DNA of 64,000 bases from contig NZ_WJYO01000001.1 in assembly GCF_010994095.1 (NCBI RefSeq), positions 682,001-746,000 on the forward strand. The letters run 5' to 3'. The position numbers and the translations under genes were made by a program. This DNA comes from Mumia xiangluensis. Its GTDB lineage: Bacteria > Actinomycetota > Actinomycetes > Propionibacteriales > Nocardioidaceae. Positions 8,299-19,240 of this stretch are shown piece after piece. Below the pieces are notes generated by a model. It had not been told where the DNA came from and made no database searches. It saw nothing but the letters and a program-made list of their open reading frames with translations. Within the stretch, counting starts at the first letter, position 1. Each line of letters starts with the position of its first letter.

Positions 8299-10218
8299 AT
8301 GACGAACCCTTCCGCTGGTCGAGCGAGCGCAGCGAGTCGAGACTCCCGCTTCACCTCCGTCCTCGTCGCCAACCGCGGCGAGATCGCCGTACGCATCGTG
8401 CGAGCCGTGCAGGCGGCGGGCCTACGGGCGATCGCGGTGCACTCCGACCTCGACGCCAGTGCGCCGCACGTCCGGCTCGCGGACCACTCCGAGCGCGTCG
8501 AGTCGTACCTGTCCGTGGACGCGATCCTCGATGCCGCTCGCCGCAGCGGTGCGCAGGCGGTGCACCCCGGATACGGGTTCCTGTCCGAGCGGGCCGACGC
8601 GGCGCGTGCCGTGGTCGACGCCGGGCTCGTCTGGATCGGCCCGAGCGCCGACGTCATCGACCTGATGGGCCGCAAGGACCGCGCCCGCGAGGTGGCCGAG
8701 CGTGCTGGCGTGCCGGTGACGCGCCGCTACGACGTGCCGACCGGCGGTTACGGCGACGTCGCGTACCCCGTCCTCGTCAAGGCCGCCGCCGGTGGCGGTG
8801 GCAAGGGCATGCGCGTGGTGCGTGACCCCGCTGACCTCGACGCCGCGGTCGCTGCCGCACGTCGTGAGGCTGCGTCCGCGTTCGGCGACGACACGCTTCT
8901 CGTCGAGGAGTACGTCGAGCGTGGCCGTCACGTCGAGGTGCAGGTGATCGGCGACGAGCACGGCACGGTGCTGCACCTGTTCGAGCGGGACTGCTCCGCG
9001 CAGCGCCGGCACCAGAAGGTCCTCGAGGAGGCTCCGGCGCCGACGATCTCCGACGCGACGCGCGCCGGCCTGACCGAGGCGGCGGTCGCGCTGTGCCGCG
9101 AGGTGGGCTACGTCAATGCTGGGACGGTCGAGTTCCTCGTCCACGGGCCCGACGACACGGAGATCGCGTTCCTCGAGATGAACACGCGCCTGCAGGTCGA
9201 GCACCCCGTCACCGAGGCGATCACCGGGCTCGACCTCGTCGCGCTCCAGCTGCGGGTCGCGCAGGGGCTCCCGCTCGGCATCGCGCAGGACGACATCGGC
9301 GCCTCGGGGCACGCGATCGAGGCCCGCGTCTACGCCGAGGACCCGTACGCGGGCTTCCTCCCCCAGGCCGGCCGCGCGACCACCGTCGTGTGGCCCGAGC
9401 ACGTGCGGGTCGACGCCGCACTCGAGTCCGGAGCGGAGATCACCACCGCGTACGACCCGATGCTCGGCAAGCTGATCGCGCACGGCCCGGACCGCGAGGC
9501 TGCGCGTGCTGCCCTGGTCGACGCCCTCGACCGTACGGCGGTCCTCGGGGTCACGACGAACGCAGGATTCCTGCGGCGCCTCGTCGCCTCCGACGCGTTC
9601 CGAGACGCGACGATCCACACCGCGTGGCTGGATTCGGCCGCGGCCGAGGAGCTCACCACCCGCCCCGCCGTCCCTGCACCGGCCGCGCGGTCGGCCGCTC
9701 GGGCGTGGGCGAGGACGAACGTCTCCCCCGCCGACGACCCGTTCGGCGCCGCGGACGGGTGGCGCTCAGGAGCTGCACCGGCATCGGTGCTCGTGTCCCT
9801 GGTCGACACCGATGACGCGTCGGTCGAGCTGGCGCTCGGACCCGGGTCGTACGAGGTGCCGGGACCTGAGGACGGGCCGTCCGTGGTCGCGCACGGCGGG
9901 GTCGCCGTCGCGTACGAGGGCCAGTCCTGGACGTTCCGCCATCCCGACCCGGCGCGCGACCGCGCGAACGAGGGCGTGGGCGACGCCGATGTCGTGTCGC
10001 CGATGCCCGGCACCGTGCTCTCCGTCGCCGTGGCCGAGGGTGAGACCGTGGACGAAGGGCAGGTCCTCGGCGTCGTGGAGGCGATGAAGATGGAGATCGC
10101 GCTGAAGGCGCCGTACGCCGGCACCGTCGCACGGGTCGGCGTCGTCGCCGGCGAGCAGGTCGCGCTCGGTGCGCTCCTGTTCCGCGTGGAGGATCTCGGT
10201 GCGGAGGTCGACTCGTGA
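8299..10218 (+). CDS. accA: Acyl-CoA carboxylase alpha subunit (biotin carboxylase + biotin carrier)
   Basis: 639 residues. The biotin carboxylase domain starts at SVLVANRGEIAVRIVRA and includes the ATP-grasp glycine loop KAAAGGGGKGMRVV and EMNTRLQVEHPVTE. The C-terminal biotinyl domain has EAMKMEIALKAPY, with the biotinylated lysine in AMKM. The start is ATG 8299 or the in-frame GTG at 8290; neither has a strong ribosome site. Residues 5-15 are encoded by a copy of the palindromic repeat (8313-8343), so the N-terminus is unusual. It overlaps or abuts accD and overlaps the lyase gene by 4 nt, as in a translationally coupled operon. Confidence 0.93.
   Translation: MTNPSAGRASAASRDSRFTSVLVANRGEIAVRIVRAVQAAGLRAIAVHSDLDASAPHVRLADHSERVESYLSVDAILDAARRSGAQAVHPGYGFLSERADAARAVVDAGLVWIGPSADVIDLMGRKDRAREVAERAGVPVTRRYDVPTGGYGDVAYPVLVKAAAGGGGKGMRVVRDPADLDAAVAAARREAASAFGDDTLLVEEYVERGRHVEVQVIGDEHGTVLHLFERDCSAQRRHQKVLEEAPAPTISDATRAGLTEAAVALCREVGYVNAGTVEFLVHGPDDTEIAFLEMNTRLQVEHPVTEAITGLDLVALQLRVAQGLPLGIAQDDIGASGHAIEARVYAEDPYAGFLPQAGRATTVVWPEHVRVDAALESGAEITTAYDPMLGKLIAHGPDREAARAALVDALDRTAVLGVTTNAGFLRRLVASDAFRDATIHTAWLDSAAAEELTTRPAVPAPAARSAARAWARTNVSPADDPFGAADGWRSGAAPASVLVSLVDTDDASVELALGPGSYEVPGPEDGPSVVAHGGVAVAYEGQSWTFRHPDPARDRANEGVGDADVVSPMPGTVLSVAVAEGETVDEGQVLGVVEAMKMEIALKAPYAGTVARVGVVAGEQVALGALLFRVEDLGAEVDS
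8313..8343. repeat. Palindromic repeat copy inside the start of accA
   Basis: CGCTGGTCGAGCGAGCGCAG followed by CGAGTCGAGAC is a copy of the same family as the arrays at 0.3, 5.3, 6.5, 25.5 and 50.3 kb. Here it encodes residues 5-15 of the carboxylase alpha subunit. Confidence 0.85.
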
Positions 10219-11144
10219 GCCTCCCCGCCGTGCACCGCGATCCGACGCTGCCGGAGCGGGTGACGATCTACGAGGTCGGCGCGCGTGACGGCCTCCAGAA
10301 CGAGTCGGCGCTCGTCCCTCTCGAGACCAAGCTGGAGTTCGTGCAACGGCTCACCGCGGCCGGCCTGCCGATCGTGGAGGCGACGAGCTTCGTGCACCCG
10401 AAGTGGGTCCCGCAGCTCGCCGATGCCGCCGACCTCGTGTCACGTCTCGACCTGCGGGGCGCGACGCCGTACCCGGTGCTCGTCCCCAACGAGCGCGGGC
10501 TCGACCGTGCGCTGGAGGCCGGCGTGACCCACGTGGCCGTGTTCGCCAGCGCGACCGAGACGTTCGCGGCGAAGAACCTCAACAGCACGTACGAGACGCA
10601 GTTCGCGATGTTCGAGCCCGTCGTGCGGCGCGCGGTCGACGCGGGCGTGCAGGTCCGGGCGTACCTCTCGATGTGCTTCGGCGACCCGTGGGAGGGCGAG
10701 GTCGCGGTCGATCGCGTCGTCACCGCCGGCAAGCGGCTGCTCGAGATGGGCGCGTACGAGCTGTCGCTCGGCGACACGATCGGCGTCGGCACCGCGCACC
10801 ACGTCGAGGTGCTGCTCGACGCGTACGCGGAGGCGGGCGTCGGCACGGACCGGCTCGCGATGCACTTCCACGACACGTACGGGCAGGCGCTCGCCAACGC
10901 GTACGCGGCCCTGCGTCGTGGTGTCACGACGTTCGACGCGAGTGCCGGCGGTCTCGGCGGCTGTCCGTACGCGAAGTCGGCGACCGGCAATCTCGCCACC
11001 GAGGACCTGGTGTGGATGCTCGACGGGCTGGGCGTCGCGCACGGAGTGGACCTGCCCGCGCTCGCAGAGACGAGCGTGTGGATGGCGCAGCAGCTCGGGC
11101 GGCCCTCGCCGTCCGCGGTCGTGCGGGCGTTGACGACGGGCTGA
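10215..11144 (+). CDS. mvaB: Hydroxymethylglutaryl-CoA lyase
   Basis: 309 residues of the DRE-TIM/HMGL-like family. YEVGARDGLQNES carries the metal and catalytic residues at the first strand, HFHDTYGQALANAYAAL the two metal-binding histidines, and GGLGGCPYAKSATGNLATED the conserved cysteine loop of true HMG-CoA lyases. It splits HMG-CoA to acetoacetate and acetyl-CoA, the last step of leucine breakdown. GTG 10215 overlaps the accA stop (GTGA). An isovaleryl-CoA dehydrogenase and an enoyl-CoA hydratase, often next to these genes, are not found here. Confidence 0.93.
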   Translation: MSLPAVHRDPTLPERVTIYEVGARDGLQNESALVPLETKLEFVQRLTAAGLPIVEATSFVHPKWVPQLADAADLVSRLDLRGATPYPVLVPNERGLDRALEAGVTHVAVFASATETFAAKNLNSTYETQFAMFEPVVRRAVDAGVQVRAYLSMCFGDPWEGEVAVDRVVTAGKRLLEMGAYELSLGDTIGVGTAHHVEVLLDAYAEAGVGTDRLAMHFHDTYGQALANAYAALRRGVTTFDASAGGLGGCPYAKSATGNLATEDLVWMLDGLGVAHGVDLPALAETSVWMAQQLGRPSPSAVVRALTTG

Positions 11145-11159
11145 CGGCTGATCGCCGTG

Positions 11160-11186
11160 GATCGGTGCTCGTATCCGGCACCGATC
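11160..11186. repeat. 27-bp palindrome, copy 1 (GATCGGTG-N11-CACCGATC)
   Basis: Perfect 8-bp half-sites around an 11-nt loop CTCGTATCCGG. It follows the mvaB stop and may act as its terminator. Copy 2 (12231-12257) has almost the same loop and lies on the other side of the broken DUF559-type gene. Confidence 0.85.
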
Positions 11187-11232
11187 AACGGCCGTCGCGC
11201 GCTGTGGACGACGCGACGCTCGAAGGTCCCGC

Positions 11233-12222
11233 ATGCAGCACCCTGGGCCGATGCGCCAGGTGGAGGAGATGCGGCGGATCCTGACCGAGCAGTCCGGCGT
11301 GGTCGCACGTCGACAGCTGCTGGGCGCCGGATTCCGCCCGCACGAGGTTCGGCGACTCTTGAAGCGACGCGAGCTGACCCGGCTCTTCCCCGGTGTCTAC
11401 GTGGACCACACGGGCGCACCGACGTGGCTGCAGCGCGCCTGGGCGGCGGTGTTGTATGCGTGGCCGGCGGTGCTGTGCGGTAAGTCGGCGCTGCGTGCGG
11501 CGGAACGGGAGCGCCTCGACTCCACCGCCGATGCCGTCGTCGAGGTTGCGGTCGATCGTCGGCGGAACGTGGCCGAGCAGGCGGGTATTCGCGTGTCGTA
11601 CCGCTAGGAGCTCGACGCGATGTCGCTGTGGAACACGGCGCCGCCGCGGCTGCGCTATGAGCAAGCCGTGCTGGACGTGGCGATCGCCAGTGCGGATGCC
11701 GTCGACACGGTCGCGACGCTCGCTCGAGCCTGCGCGTCTCGGCGGACCACCGCAGATCGCCTTCTCGCGGCGATGAGCGACCGGAGACGGGTCGCACGAC
11801 GTCACTGGCTCTGCGCGGTCCTCGCCGACATCGCCGCCGGCACTCACTCCGTGCTGGAGCACGCATACCTGGGCCGTGTCGAACGCCCGCACGGGCTCCC
11901 GACACCACGTCGGCAGCTGAGGTCGGTCGGGAGCAGCGGGACGGAATACCGCGATGTCGACCTTGGGCTGCTCGTCATCGAGCTCGATGGTCGCCTCTAC
12001 CACGAGACGGCGAGACAACGAGACGTCGATCTGGACCGGGACCTCGACGTCCTCGGCGAAGGACGTCCGACGGCCCGTCTCGGATGGGGGCAGGTCTACC
12101 GCAGGCCTTGTCGTACGGCAGTGAAGCTCGCCCGGATCCTCCAGCTGCTGGGATGGGAGGGAAAGCCGACCAGGTGCCCGTCTCCCGACTGTGCCGTCGC
12201 GACGACGGTCCGCGCAGCATGA
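11233..12222 (+). pseudogene. DUF559/AbiEi-like protein interrupted by one in-frame TAG
   Basis: Two open stretches (11233-11607 and 11608-12222) share one frame and are separated only by TAG at 11605-11607. Together they make about 329 residues, the usual length of the actinobacterial family with an AbiEi-type N-terminal winged helix (RRILTEQSGVVARRQLLGAG, LFPGVYVDHTGAPTWLQRAW) and a C-terminal DUF559 endonuclease-like domain (VVIELDGRLYH-type motif, here LLVIELDGRLYHETARQRDV, then LGWGQVY). The break comes mid-protein after AGIRVSYR. It is most likely a recent nonsense mutation; expression as two pieces is less likely, since ATG 11620 lacks a good ribosome site. Flanked by 27-bp palindromes. 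Confidence 0.75.
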
Positions 12223-12230
12223 CGGCCGCC

Positions 12231-12257
12231 GATCGGTGTTCGTATCCGGCACCGATC
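12231..12257. repeat. 27-bp palindrome, copy 2 (GATCGGTG-N11-CACCGATC)
   Basis: Same half-sites as copy 1, loop TTCGTATCCGG. It lies between the end of the DUF559-type pseudogene and the truncated end of the alkyl-sulfatase remnant, whose last conserved residues stop right beside it. Confidence 0.85.
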
Positions 12258-12261
12258 GACG

Positions 12262-12513
12262 GCCATCACGCGAGTCGGAAGCACGCCCCGGTCGCCGTCA
12301 AAGGTGACGCCGTCGCTCGCCTGCGTGAACAGCAGCCGCAGCAGCAACGGCTTGGTGAGGGTCACTGTCAGGTCGGGGTCGGCGTCACGCGCTCCTCGCT
12401 CGGCGTGGATCAACGCGCCGTTCGACAGCGCGGTGCGATAGGTCGAGGTCGGCGATCTTGCCCCGCACGACGTCGTCGAAGTCGGTCGTGTCCCGGAAGG
12501 AAGGCAGCGTCAT
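12262..12513 (-). pseudogene. Remnant of an alkyl sulfatase (start fused to C-terminal lipid-binding domain)
   Basis: On the minus strand, ATG 12513 opens MTLPSFRDTTDFDDVVRGKI, like the N-terminus of MBL-fold alkyl sulfatases (xFxDxxDFEDxxRG). About 27 residues later the frame shifts and continues as TYRTALSNGALIHAERG and LTVTLTKPLLLRLL, like the SCP2-type C-terminal domain of the same enzymes. The whole metallo-beta-lactamase core is missing, and the end is cut at the 27-bp palindrome. This reads as an internally deleted, frameshifted and truncated gene. The family call rests on recognition of short motifs. Confidence 0.5.
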
Positions 12514-12564
12514 GGCGCCACCGAACCACAGGCCGGCATGGTCGGCTTCCCGTACGCTGTACGG

Positions 12565-13257
12565 ATGTCCGTTCGTGCCATCCCGCTGCTGCCCTGCTCC
12601 TCGATCGAGGACATCACCGACTTCTACGAGACGCTCGGCTTCGCCACGACGTACCGCCAGACGCGGCCGAACCCGTACGTCGTCGTGGCGCGGGACGGGC
12701 TCGAGCTGCACTACTTCGGGATGGACGGGTTCGACCCTGCCGACTCGTACGGCACCTGCGTGGTGCTGGTCGACGACACCGAGCCGTGGTTCGAGGCGAT
12801 CGCCGCAGGTCTGCGTGAGCGTTTCGGCAAGCTTCCGCTGACCGGCATCCCACGGATCACCCGCCCACGCCGACGCAAGAACGTCGGTGACCTGTCCGGG
12901 TTCAGCATGATCGATCCCGGCGGCAACTGGGTCCGCTTCATGCGGGACGCGCAGCCCGCGCCGGTCGATCCCGCAGCGGAGAGTGCGCTCGCCACGGCGT
13001 ACGCGAACGCCGTCGTGCTCGCCGACTCGCACGGCGACCCGGCCCAGGCTGCGAAGATCCTGGCCGGCGCCGTCCGACGCGACGCCGGTGCGAGCCCGGT
13101 CGAGGACCAGGTCCAGGCGCTGGCCTACCTCGCCGAGGTCCAGCTCCGCGCGGGCGATGCCGATGCTGCGCGCACGACCCTGGACGCGCTCGACGGCCAC
13201 ACTCTCGCCCCCGAGATCGAGGAGGCGGTCGCCGACCTGCGCCGTACGCTCGGCTGA
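12565..13257 (+). CDS. VOC (glyoxalase/bleomycin-resistance) family protein with helical tail
   Basis: 230 residues. Residues 1-130 are one VOC unit pair: AIPLLPCSSIEDITDFYETL, the paired beta-alpha-beta-beta motifs, and the closing FSMIDPGGNWVRFM. Residues 140-230 form a helical tail with TPR-like periodicity (AAKILAGAVRRD, AYLAEVQLRAGDADAARTTL). ATG 12565 is preceded by TACGCT (12553-12558) six bases upstream, suggesting a leaderless mRNA. Relatives bind bleomycin-like drugs or act as dioxygenases or isomerases; no function can be assigned here. Confidence 0.8.
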   Translation: MSVRAIPLLPCSSIEDITDFYETLGFATTYRQTRPNPYVVVARDGLELHYFGMDGFDPADSYGTCVVLVDDTEPWFEAIAAGLRERFGKLPLTGIPRITRPRRRKNVGDLSGFSMIDPGGNWVRFMRDAQPAPVDPAAESALATAYANAVVLADSHGDPAQAAKILAGAVRRDAGASPVEDQVQALAYLAEVQLRAGDADAARTTLDALDGHTLAPEIEEAVADLRRTLG

Positions 13258-13326
13258 CGGTTTCGTCGCGGCGAGGGCGGCCGGTGTGGTTGGGTTGCGG
13301 CCCACCGGGGCGTGAAGGAGGCGCGG

Positions 13327-13992
13327 ATGGACGAGCCGCAGGAGTCGCTGAGCGTAGCGATGGTCGAGGCGTACCGCGATGCGTGGGCGCGTCGCGACGA
13401 GCTGGGGTCGGACGACGTCGCGCTGCTGCGGACGGCGGTGCGTGAGCGGAACATCCCGATGACGCCGGACTCTGCAGAAGCCGACGCGCTGGCGACATTC
13501 GAAGACTTCTGGCGCCGGGGGGTGCCGCCGGCGAAGCTCCGCAGGGCAATGTCGAAGGCGTTCCGGCGTGAGTTCTGGTCCCTGGTCGTCGACACCGTAC
13601 GACTGCTGCGGGAGTCACGAGACCCGGTGGTGCGCTGGGCGCGAGTCCCGAGCACCGTGACGACGGAGGCCAGCTGGATGTGGTCCGCGTCGACGGCGCA
13701 CACGCTCGAGCTCTCGTCCGACGGCGCGGAGACTTTGCGGAGAGCGTGTGCTCAGTCGAGCGTCGACGACGAGTCCGGCGCGTTCGAGTACGACGTGTGG
13801 CTACGTCCGGACAGCGCGGCCGAGCCTCGCTGCGACGTCATGCTCGGCACGTTCGCGCTCGGCAGCGTGCGGGTGTCGGAGACGACGTGGCAGGCCATCG
13901 TGCCGCTGGTGCCCGAGCGGACGTACGCCGGCGGCACCCTGACCGTCGCTGCGGACGGGGAGATCCTCGCGCTCGACGTGTCGGCACCCTGA
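13327..13992 (+). CDS. Hypothetical protein
   Basis: 221 residues, not recognised. ATG 13327 follows a strong GAAGGAG site (13314-13320). The N-terminal half is helical and charged ([20 protein letters not shown]); the C-terminal half is beta-rich with no signal peptide or membrane segment. The codon use is like its neighbours, which supports a real gene. It ends before a strong terminator shared with the opposing gene. Confidence 0.65.
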   Translation: MDEPQESLSVAMVEAYRDAWARRDELGSDDVALLRTAVRERNIPMTPDSAEADALATFEDFWRRGVPPAKLRRAMSKAFRREFWSLVVDTVRLLRESRDPVVRWARVPSTVTTEASWMWSASTAHTLELSSDGAETLRRACAQSSVDDESGAFEYDVWLRPDSAAEPRCDVMLGTFALGSVRVSETTWQAIVPLVPERTYAGGTLTVAADGEILALDVSAP

Positions 13993-14001
13993 TGCAAGAC
14001 C

Positions 14002-14040
14002 GTGCAAGATCGGTGCCGGCATTCGGCACCGATCTTGCAC
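14002..14040. terminator. Bidirectional terminator; contains palindrome copy 3
   Basis: A 17-bp perfect stem (14002-14018 / 14024-14040) around GCATT, between two genes that end toward each other. Its centre, 14008-14034, is a third GATCGGTG-N11-CACCGATC element. Confidence 0.85.
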
Positions 14041-14065
14041 GTTCACGCGAGCCGAGGTCGTACGG

Positions 14066-14617
14066 TCAGCCCCGCTTGAGGTAGCGCGTGTAGCGCGTGA
14101 CCTCGTCGTACGAGTCGTGTCCCGGCCCGACGCGCGCGAGGATCGCGGCCTTGCCCTTCACCTTCGTGCCCTGCGTCTCCGTCAGGCACGAGACCGGCAC
14201 CGAGATACGGAAGCGCTTCTTCGAGAGCCACTTCGTCGTGATGGTGTTGCAGACCAGCGGCTCGTACGTCGCCGGATCGTCCGGGATCACCCATCCCAGC
14301 TGGCGGTTCGTGAGCACGCCGTTCTCGTCACGCACGATCGACACGACGTAGCGGTAGGCGCCGCTGTCCTTGGTCCGCAGGATCAGATCGGTCGACGCGA
14401 GCTTCTTGAGCTTCCTCGGGTGGGCGAGCGTGATCGTGCCCGTCACCCGGTGCGTACCGTTCTTGAGCTTCAGCTTGGTGATGTCGGCTGCCTTCGGCGC
14501 GTCCCCGCGCGGATCCTTCACGGCTCCGGTCGCCGCGTTCGCGGCCCCCGGCACCAGTCCCACGGCAAGGATCGTGCCTGCAGCGACAGCACCGATACGT
14601 GTTGCGGCTCGCTTCAT
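14066..14617 (-). CDS. Secreted hypothetical protein
   Basis: 183 residues. A Sec signal peptide ([20 protein letters not shown], then LVPGAANAA) is clear, with likely cleavage after ANA. The mature part is basic and beta-rich, has the start [20 protein letters not shown], and two cysteines (LVCN and VSCL) that could form a disulfide. Short actinobacterial secreted proteins with a DPRGD-type start are common and uncharacterised. The gene is divergent from furA; its promoter lies in 14618-14720. No function is proposed. Confidence 0.75.
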   Translation of the reverse strand: MKRAATRIGAVAAGTILAVGLVPGAANAATGAVKDPRGDAPKAADITKLKLKNGTHRVTGTITLAHPRKLKKLASTDLILRTKDSGAYRYVVSIVRDENGVLTNRQLGWVIPDDPATYEPLVCNTITTKWLSKKRFRISVPVSCLTETQGTKVKGKAAILARVGPGHDSYDEVTRYTRYLKRG

Positions 14618-14717
14618 GGTGTCCCCCTCAGTTCGTTCACTTCATTGCGATCTCTGACGTCCGTCCATGGCAGCACACCCGAGGGTCAGCGACCAGCGCC
14701 GTTGGCGCGTACGCCTT

Positions 14718-14749
14718 CTTTTGACTCATTCAAGAAAACAAGGCAGACT
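14718..14749 (+). promoter_or_regulatory. furA promoter with FurA-type box
   Basis: TTGACT (14721-14726) and CAGACT (14744-14749) are 17 bp apart; the -10 ends six bases before GTG 14756, so the mRNA is probably leaderless. The AT-rich spacer CATTCAAGAAAACAAGG resembles the FurA-binding site before furA-katG in mycobacteria. Confidence 0.7.
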
Positions 14750-14755
14750 GGCGGT

Positions 14756-15187
14756 GTGCCCACCGCCAGCGATGTCGAGCAGCTGCTCCGCGCGTCGGAG
14801 CTGCGCGTGACCCGTCCCCGGGTCGCGGTGCTGGCCGCCGTCCACGCGCTTCCGCACGCCGACACCGACACGGTCCTCGAGGCCGTGCGCGTCGAGCTGC
14901 CGACGGTCTCTCACCAGGCCGTGTACGACTCGCTCCACACCCTGACGGCGCACGGACTCGTCCGCCGCATCAAGCCGTCCGGGTCCGTCGCCCGCTACGA
15001 GGCGCGCACCGGTGACAACCATCACCATCTCGTGTGCCGCTCGTGCGGGACGATCGCCGACGTCGACTGCGCCGTCGGTGAGGCCCCGTGCCTCACGGCC
15101 GCCGACGACCACGGGTTCGTCATCGACGAGGCCGAGGTCATCTACTGGGGCACCTGCCCCGCGTGTTCCGTCAGCCAGAGCTCTTGA
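14756..15187 (+). CDS. furA: FurA, Fur-family redox-sensing repressor
   Basis: 143 residues, Fur family. The N-terminal winged helix includes [20 protein letters not shown] and [20 protein letters not shown]. The metal-binding part has [18 protein letters not shown], with the CRSC cysteine pair, and CPAC near the end. Its position directly before katG, transcribed together, is the hallmark of mycobacterial and streptomycete FurA, which represses itself and katG and is released by peroxide. GTG 14756 fits both the conserved start and the leaderless promoter. Confidence 0.93.
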   Translation: MPTASDVEQLLRASELRVTRPRVAVLAAVHALPHADTDTVLEAVRVELPTVSHQAVYDSLHTLTAHGLVRRIKPSGSVARYEARTGDNHHHLVCRSCGTIADVDCAVGEAPCLTAADDHGFVIDEAEVIYWGTCPACSVSQSS

Positions 15188-17476
<2,289 letters not shown>

Positions 17477-17526
17477 TCCTCTGACGCACTGCGTCGGCTG
17501 ACACCGTGCGTCGGCTCCACGCACCG

Positions 17527-17562
17527 TTCGCGCCCCACCGGAACCTTCCGGTGGGGCGCGAA
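17527..17562. terminator. Bidirectional terminator after katG
   Basis: A 15-bp perfect stem TTCGCGCCCCACCGG/CCGGTGGGGCGCGAA around AACCTT, between katG and the opposing EcsC-family gene. Confidence 0.85.
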
Positions 17563-17584
17563 CTCGTCGGTGCGGGCCCGCGCC

Positions 17585-18277
17585 TCAGCGGGGCAGGGCG
17601 AGCCGGCGGTCGCGGAGCTCGTTGCGGGCGTACCCCGCGAGCTTGGCGGTGTGTACGGCGTCGCTGACGGCGCCGACGCTGCCGCCGAGGATGGGCACCT
17701 TGCGGATCAGGACCGACGCACTCTGCTTGCCGGTCACCCGGCCGAACAGCGCGGTCGTGACCTCGCGGGCGATCCGGTCGTCGAGCAGCGGGTCGTGGAC
17801 GGGTGAGGTCGCGAGCGCCATCGGTGTCGACGGGAGGCGCTTGTCCTTGATCGCCTTCTTGACCTCGTCCTTGCCGAGGAGGCACGCCATCACGGCGTTG
17901 CGGACCCGCGGGTCGTCCAGGTCGTAGCCGCGCAGGTACGCGATGGCCGCGACCATGTGGCACTGCAGCACGGCGAGGCCGGTCACGTTCGCGGGCACCG
18001 TCACGACCATCGTCGCGACACCGCCGACGTTGGTGAGGAAGCCCTGCGCGCTGGCGTAGCGGACGTGGACGCGTACGACCTCGTCGATGGCGTCCTCCAC
18101 GCGGCCGCCTGCGAGCGCGAGGCGTGCGTCGGCGGCGACGCGTACGGGCTTGAACGGCCCGGCGCCGTCGATGGCGCGCTCGAGCAGGACGCGGACGTAT
18201 CCCGACGTCACCTTGGGCCCCGCAGCGGACGCGACCCTCGGTCCGACGAGCTTGGCGGTCGACTTGGCGATGCCCAC
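17585..18277 (-). CDS. EcsC family protein
   Basis: 230 residues, EcsC family. Recognised from VVRVHVRYASAQGFLTNVGG, NVTGLAVLQCHMVAAIAYLR and IPILGGSVGAVSDAVHTAKL-type sequence (here VPILGGSVGAV). It has glycine- and alanine-rich amphipathic helices but no clear signal peptide. EcsC of Bacillus is encoded with an ABC transporter but its role is unclear; actinobacterial members are mostly solitary. It is not part of the iron operon downstream, from which it is separated by about 70 bp with no shared signal. Confidence 0.8.
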   Translation of the reverse strand: MGIAKSTAKLVGPRVASAAGPKVTSGYVRVLLERAIDGAGPFKPVRVAADARLALAGGRVEDAIDEVVRVHVRYASAQGFLTNVGGVATMVVTVPANVTGLAVLQCHMVAAIAYLRGYDLDDPRVRNAVMACLLGKDEVKKAIKDKRLPSTPMALATSPVHDPLLDDRIAREVTTALFGRVTGKQSASVLIRKVPILGGSVGAVSDAVHTAKLAGYARNELRDRRLALPR

Positions 18278-18349
18278 CTTCAGCCTCCTAGGGACCAGGT
18301 GTGCTCCATCGTAGGACCGCGGCGCAACCGGCCGCAGAGAGCCGGTCGG

Positions 18350-19240
18350 CTACCGGTCGACCGTGGCCCACGCCTCCGGGACGGCCACGGCTGTGTCCTC
18401 CGTGGAGCTGCGCCCGAGCGGGATGACCAGAGGGGTGCCGCTGACCGGGTCGTCGATGACCCGGCACGGCAGGTCGAAGACGTGCTCGACGGTCTCCTCG
18501 GTGAACACCTCGCGGGGTGGGCCCTGGGCGACGATCGCACCGCCACGCATCGCGACGACGTGGTCGGCGTAGCGCGCGGCGTGGTTGAGGTCGTGCAGGA
18601 CGGCGACGATCGTGCGGTCGTGGCGGCGGTTGAGGTCGCGGAACAGCTCGAGCAGGTCGATCTGGTGTGCCACGTCGAGGAACGTGGTCGGTTCGTCGAG
18701 GAGCAGGAGCCCGGTCTGCTGGGCGAGCACCATCGCGACCCAGACGCGCTGGCGCTGTCCGCCGGAGAGCTCGTCGACCAGCCGCGCGGACAGCCCGAGC
18801 GTCCCGGTCGCCTCCATCGCCGCGTGGACCGCGTCGGCGTCGTCGCGGGACCACTGCCGCAGCGCCGACTGGTACGGGAAGCGGCCGCGGGCGACCAGGT
18901 CCATCACCGAGATGCCGTCCGGTGCGAGCGAGGTCTGCGGCAGCAGCCCGAGGCGCCGCGCGACCTGCTTCGACGGGTACGAGGCGATGTCGCGGCCGTC
19001 GAGCAGGACGCTGCCTGCCGACGGCGCGAGGAGCCGTGACAGCGCCCGCAGCAGCGTCGACTTGCCGCAGGCGTTGGGGCCGACGATGACGGTGAACGCG
19101 CCGTCGGGGACGGTGAGGTCCAGGTCGGAGCCGACCGTACGACCGTCGTACCCGAAGGTGATCCCGCGGGCCTCGAGCGGCCCGGGTCGCGGGTCCTCGG
19201 GCGACGTCCGCGCGGCGGGCGCGGGTTCGCGCGTGGTCAT
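18350..19240 (-). CDS. Iron-siderophore ABC transporter ATP-binding protein
   Basis: 296 residues, FecE/FepC type. Walker A VGPNACGKSTLLRAL, the ABC signature LSGGQRQRVWVAMVLAQ, Walker B LLLLDEPTTFLD and the switch histidine in AVLHDLNHAARYADHV are all intact. About 30 extra residues lie at the C-terminus after the usual end. It powers uptake through the two permeases encoded upstream. ATG 19240 overlaps the end of the second permease gene (ATGA). Last gene of the iron operon. Confidence 0.93.
   Translation of the reverse strand: MTTREPAPAARTSPEDPRPGPLEARGITFGYDGRTVGSDLDLTVPDGAFTVIVGPNACGKSTLLRALSRLLAPSAGSVLLDGRDIASYPSKQVARRLGLLPQTSLAPDGISVMDLVARGRFPYQSALRQWSRDDADAVHAAMEATGTLGLSARLVDELSGGQRQRVWVAMVLAQQTGLLLLDEPTTFLDVAHQIDLLELFRDLNRRHDRTIVAVLHDLNHAARYADHVVAMRGGAIVAQGPPREVFTEETVEHVFDLPCRVIDDPVSGTPLVIPLGRSSTEDTAVAVPEAWATVDR

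Noticed and set aside
12385-13305. 306-codon minus-strand gene covering the VOC gene
   Set aside because: Only its last 40 codons resemble a known family (alkyl-sulfatase start); the rest is antisense to the VOC protein.
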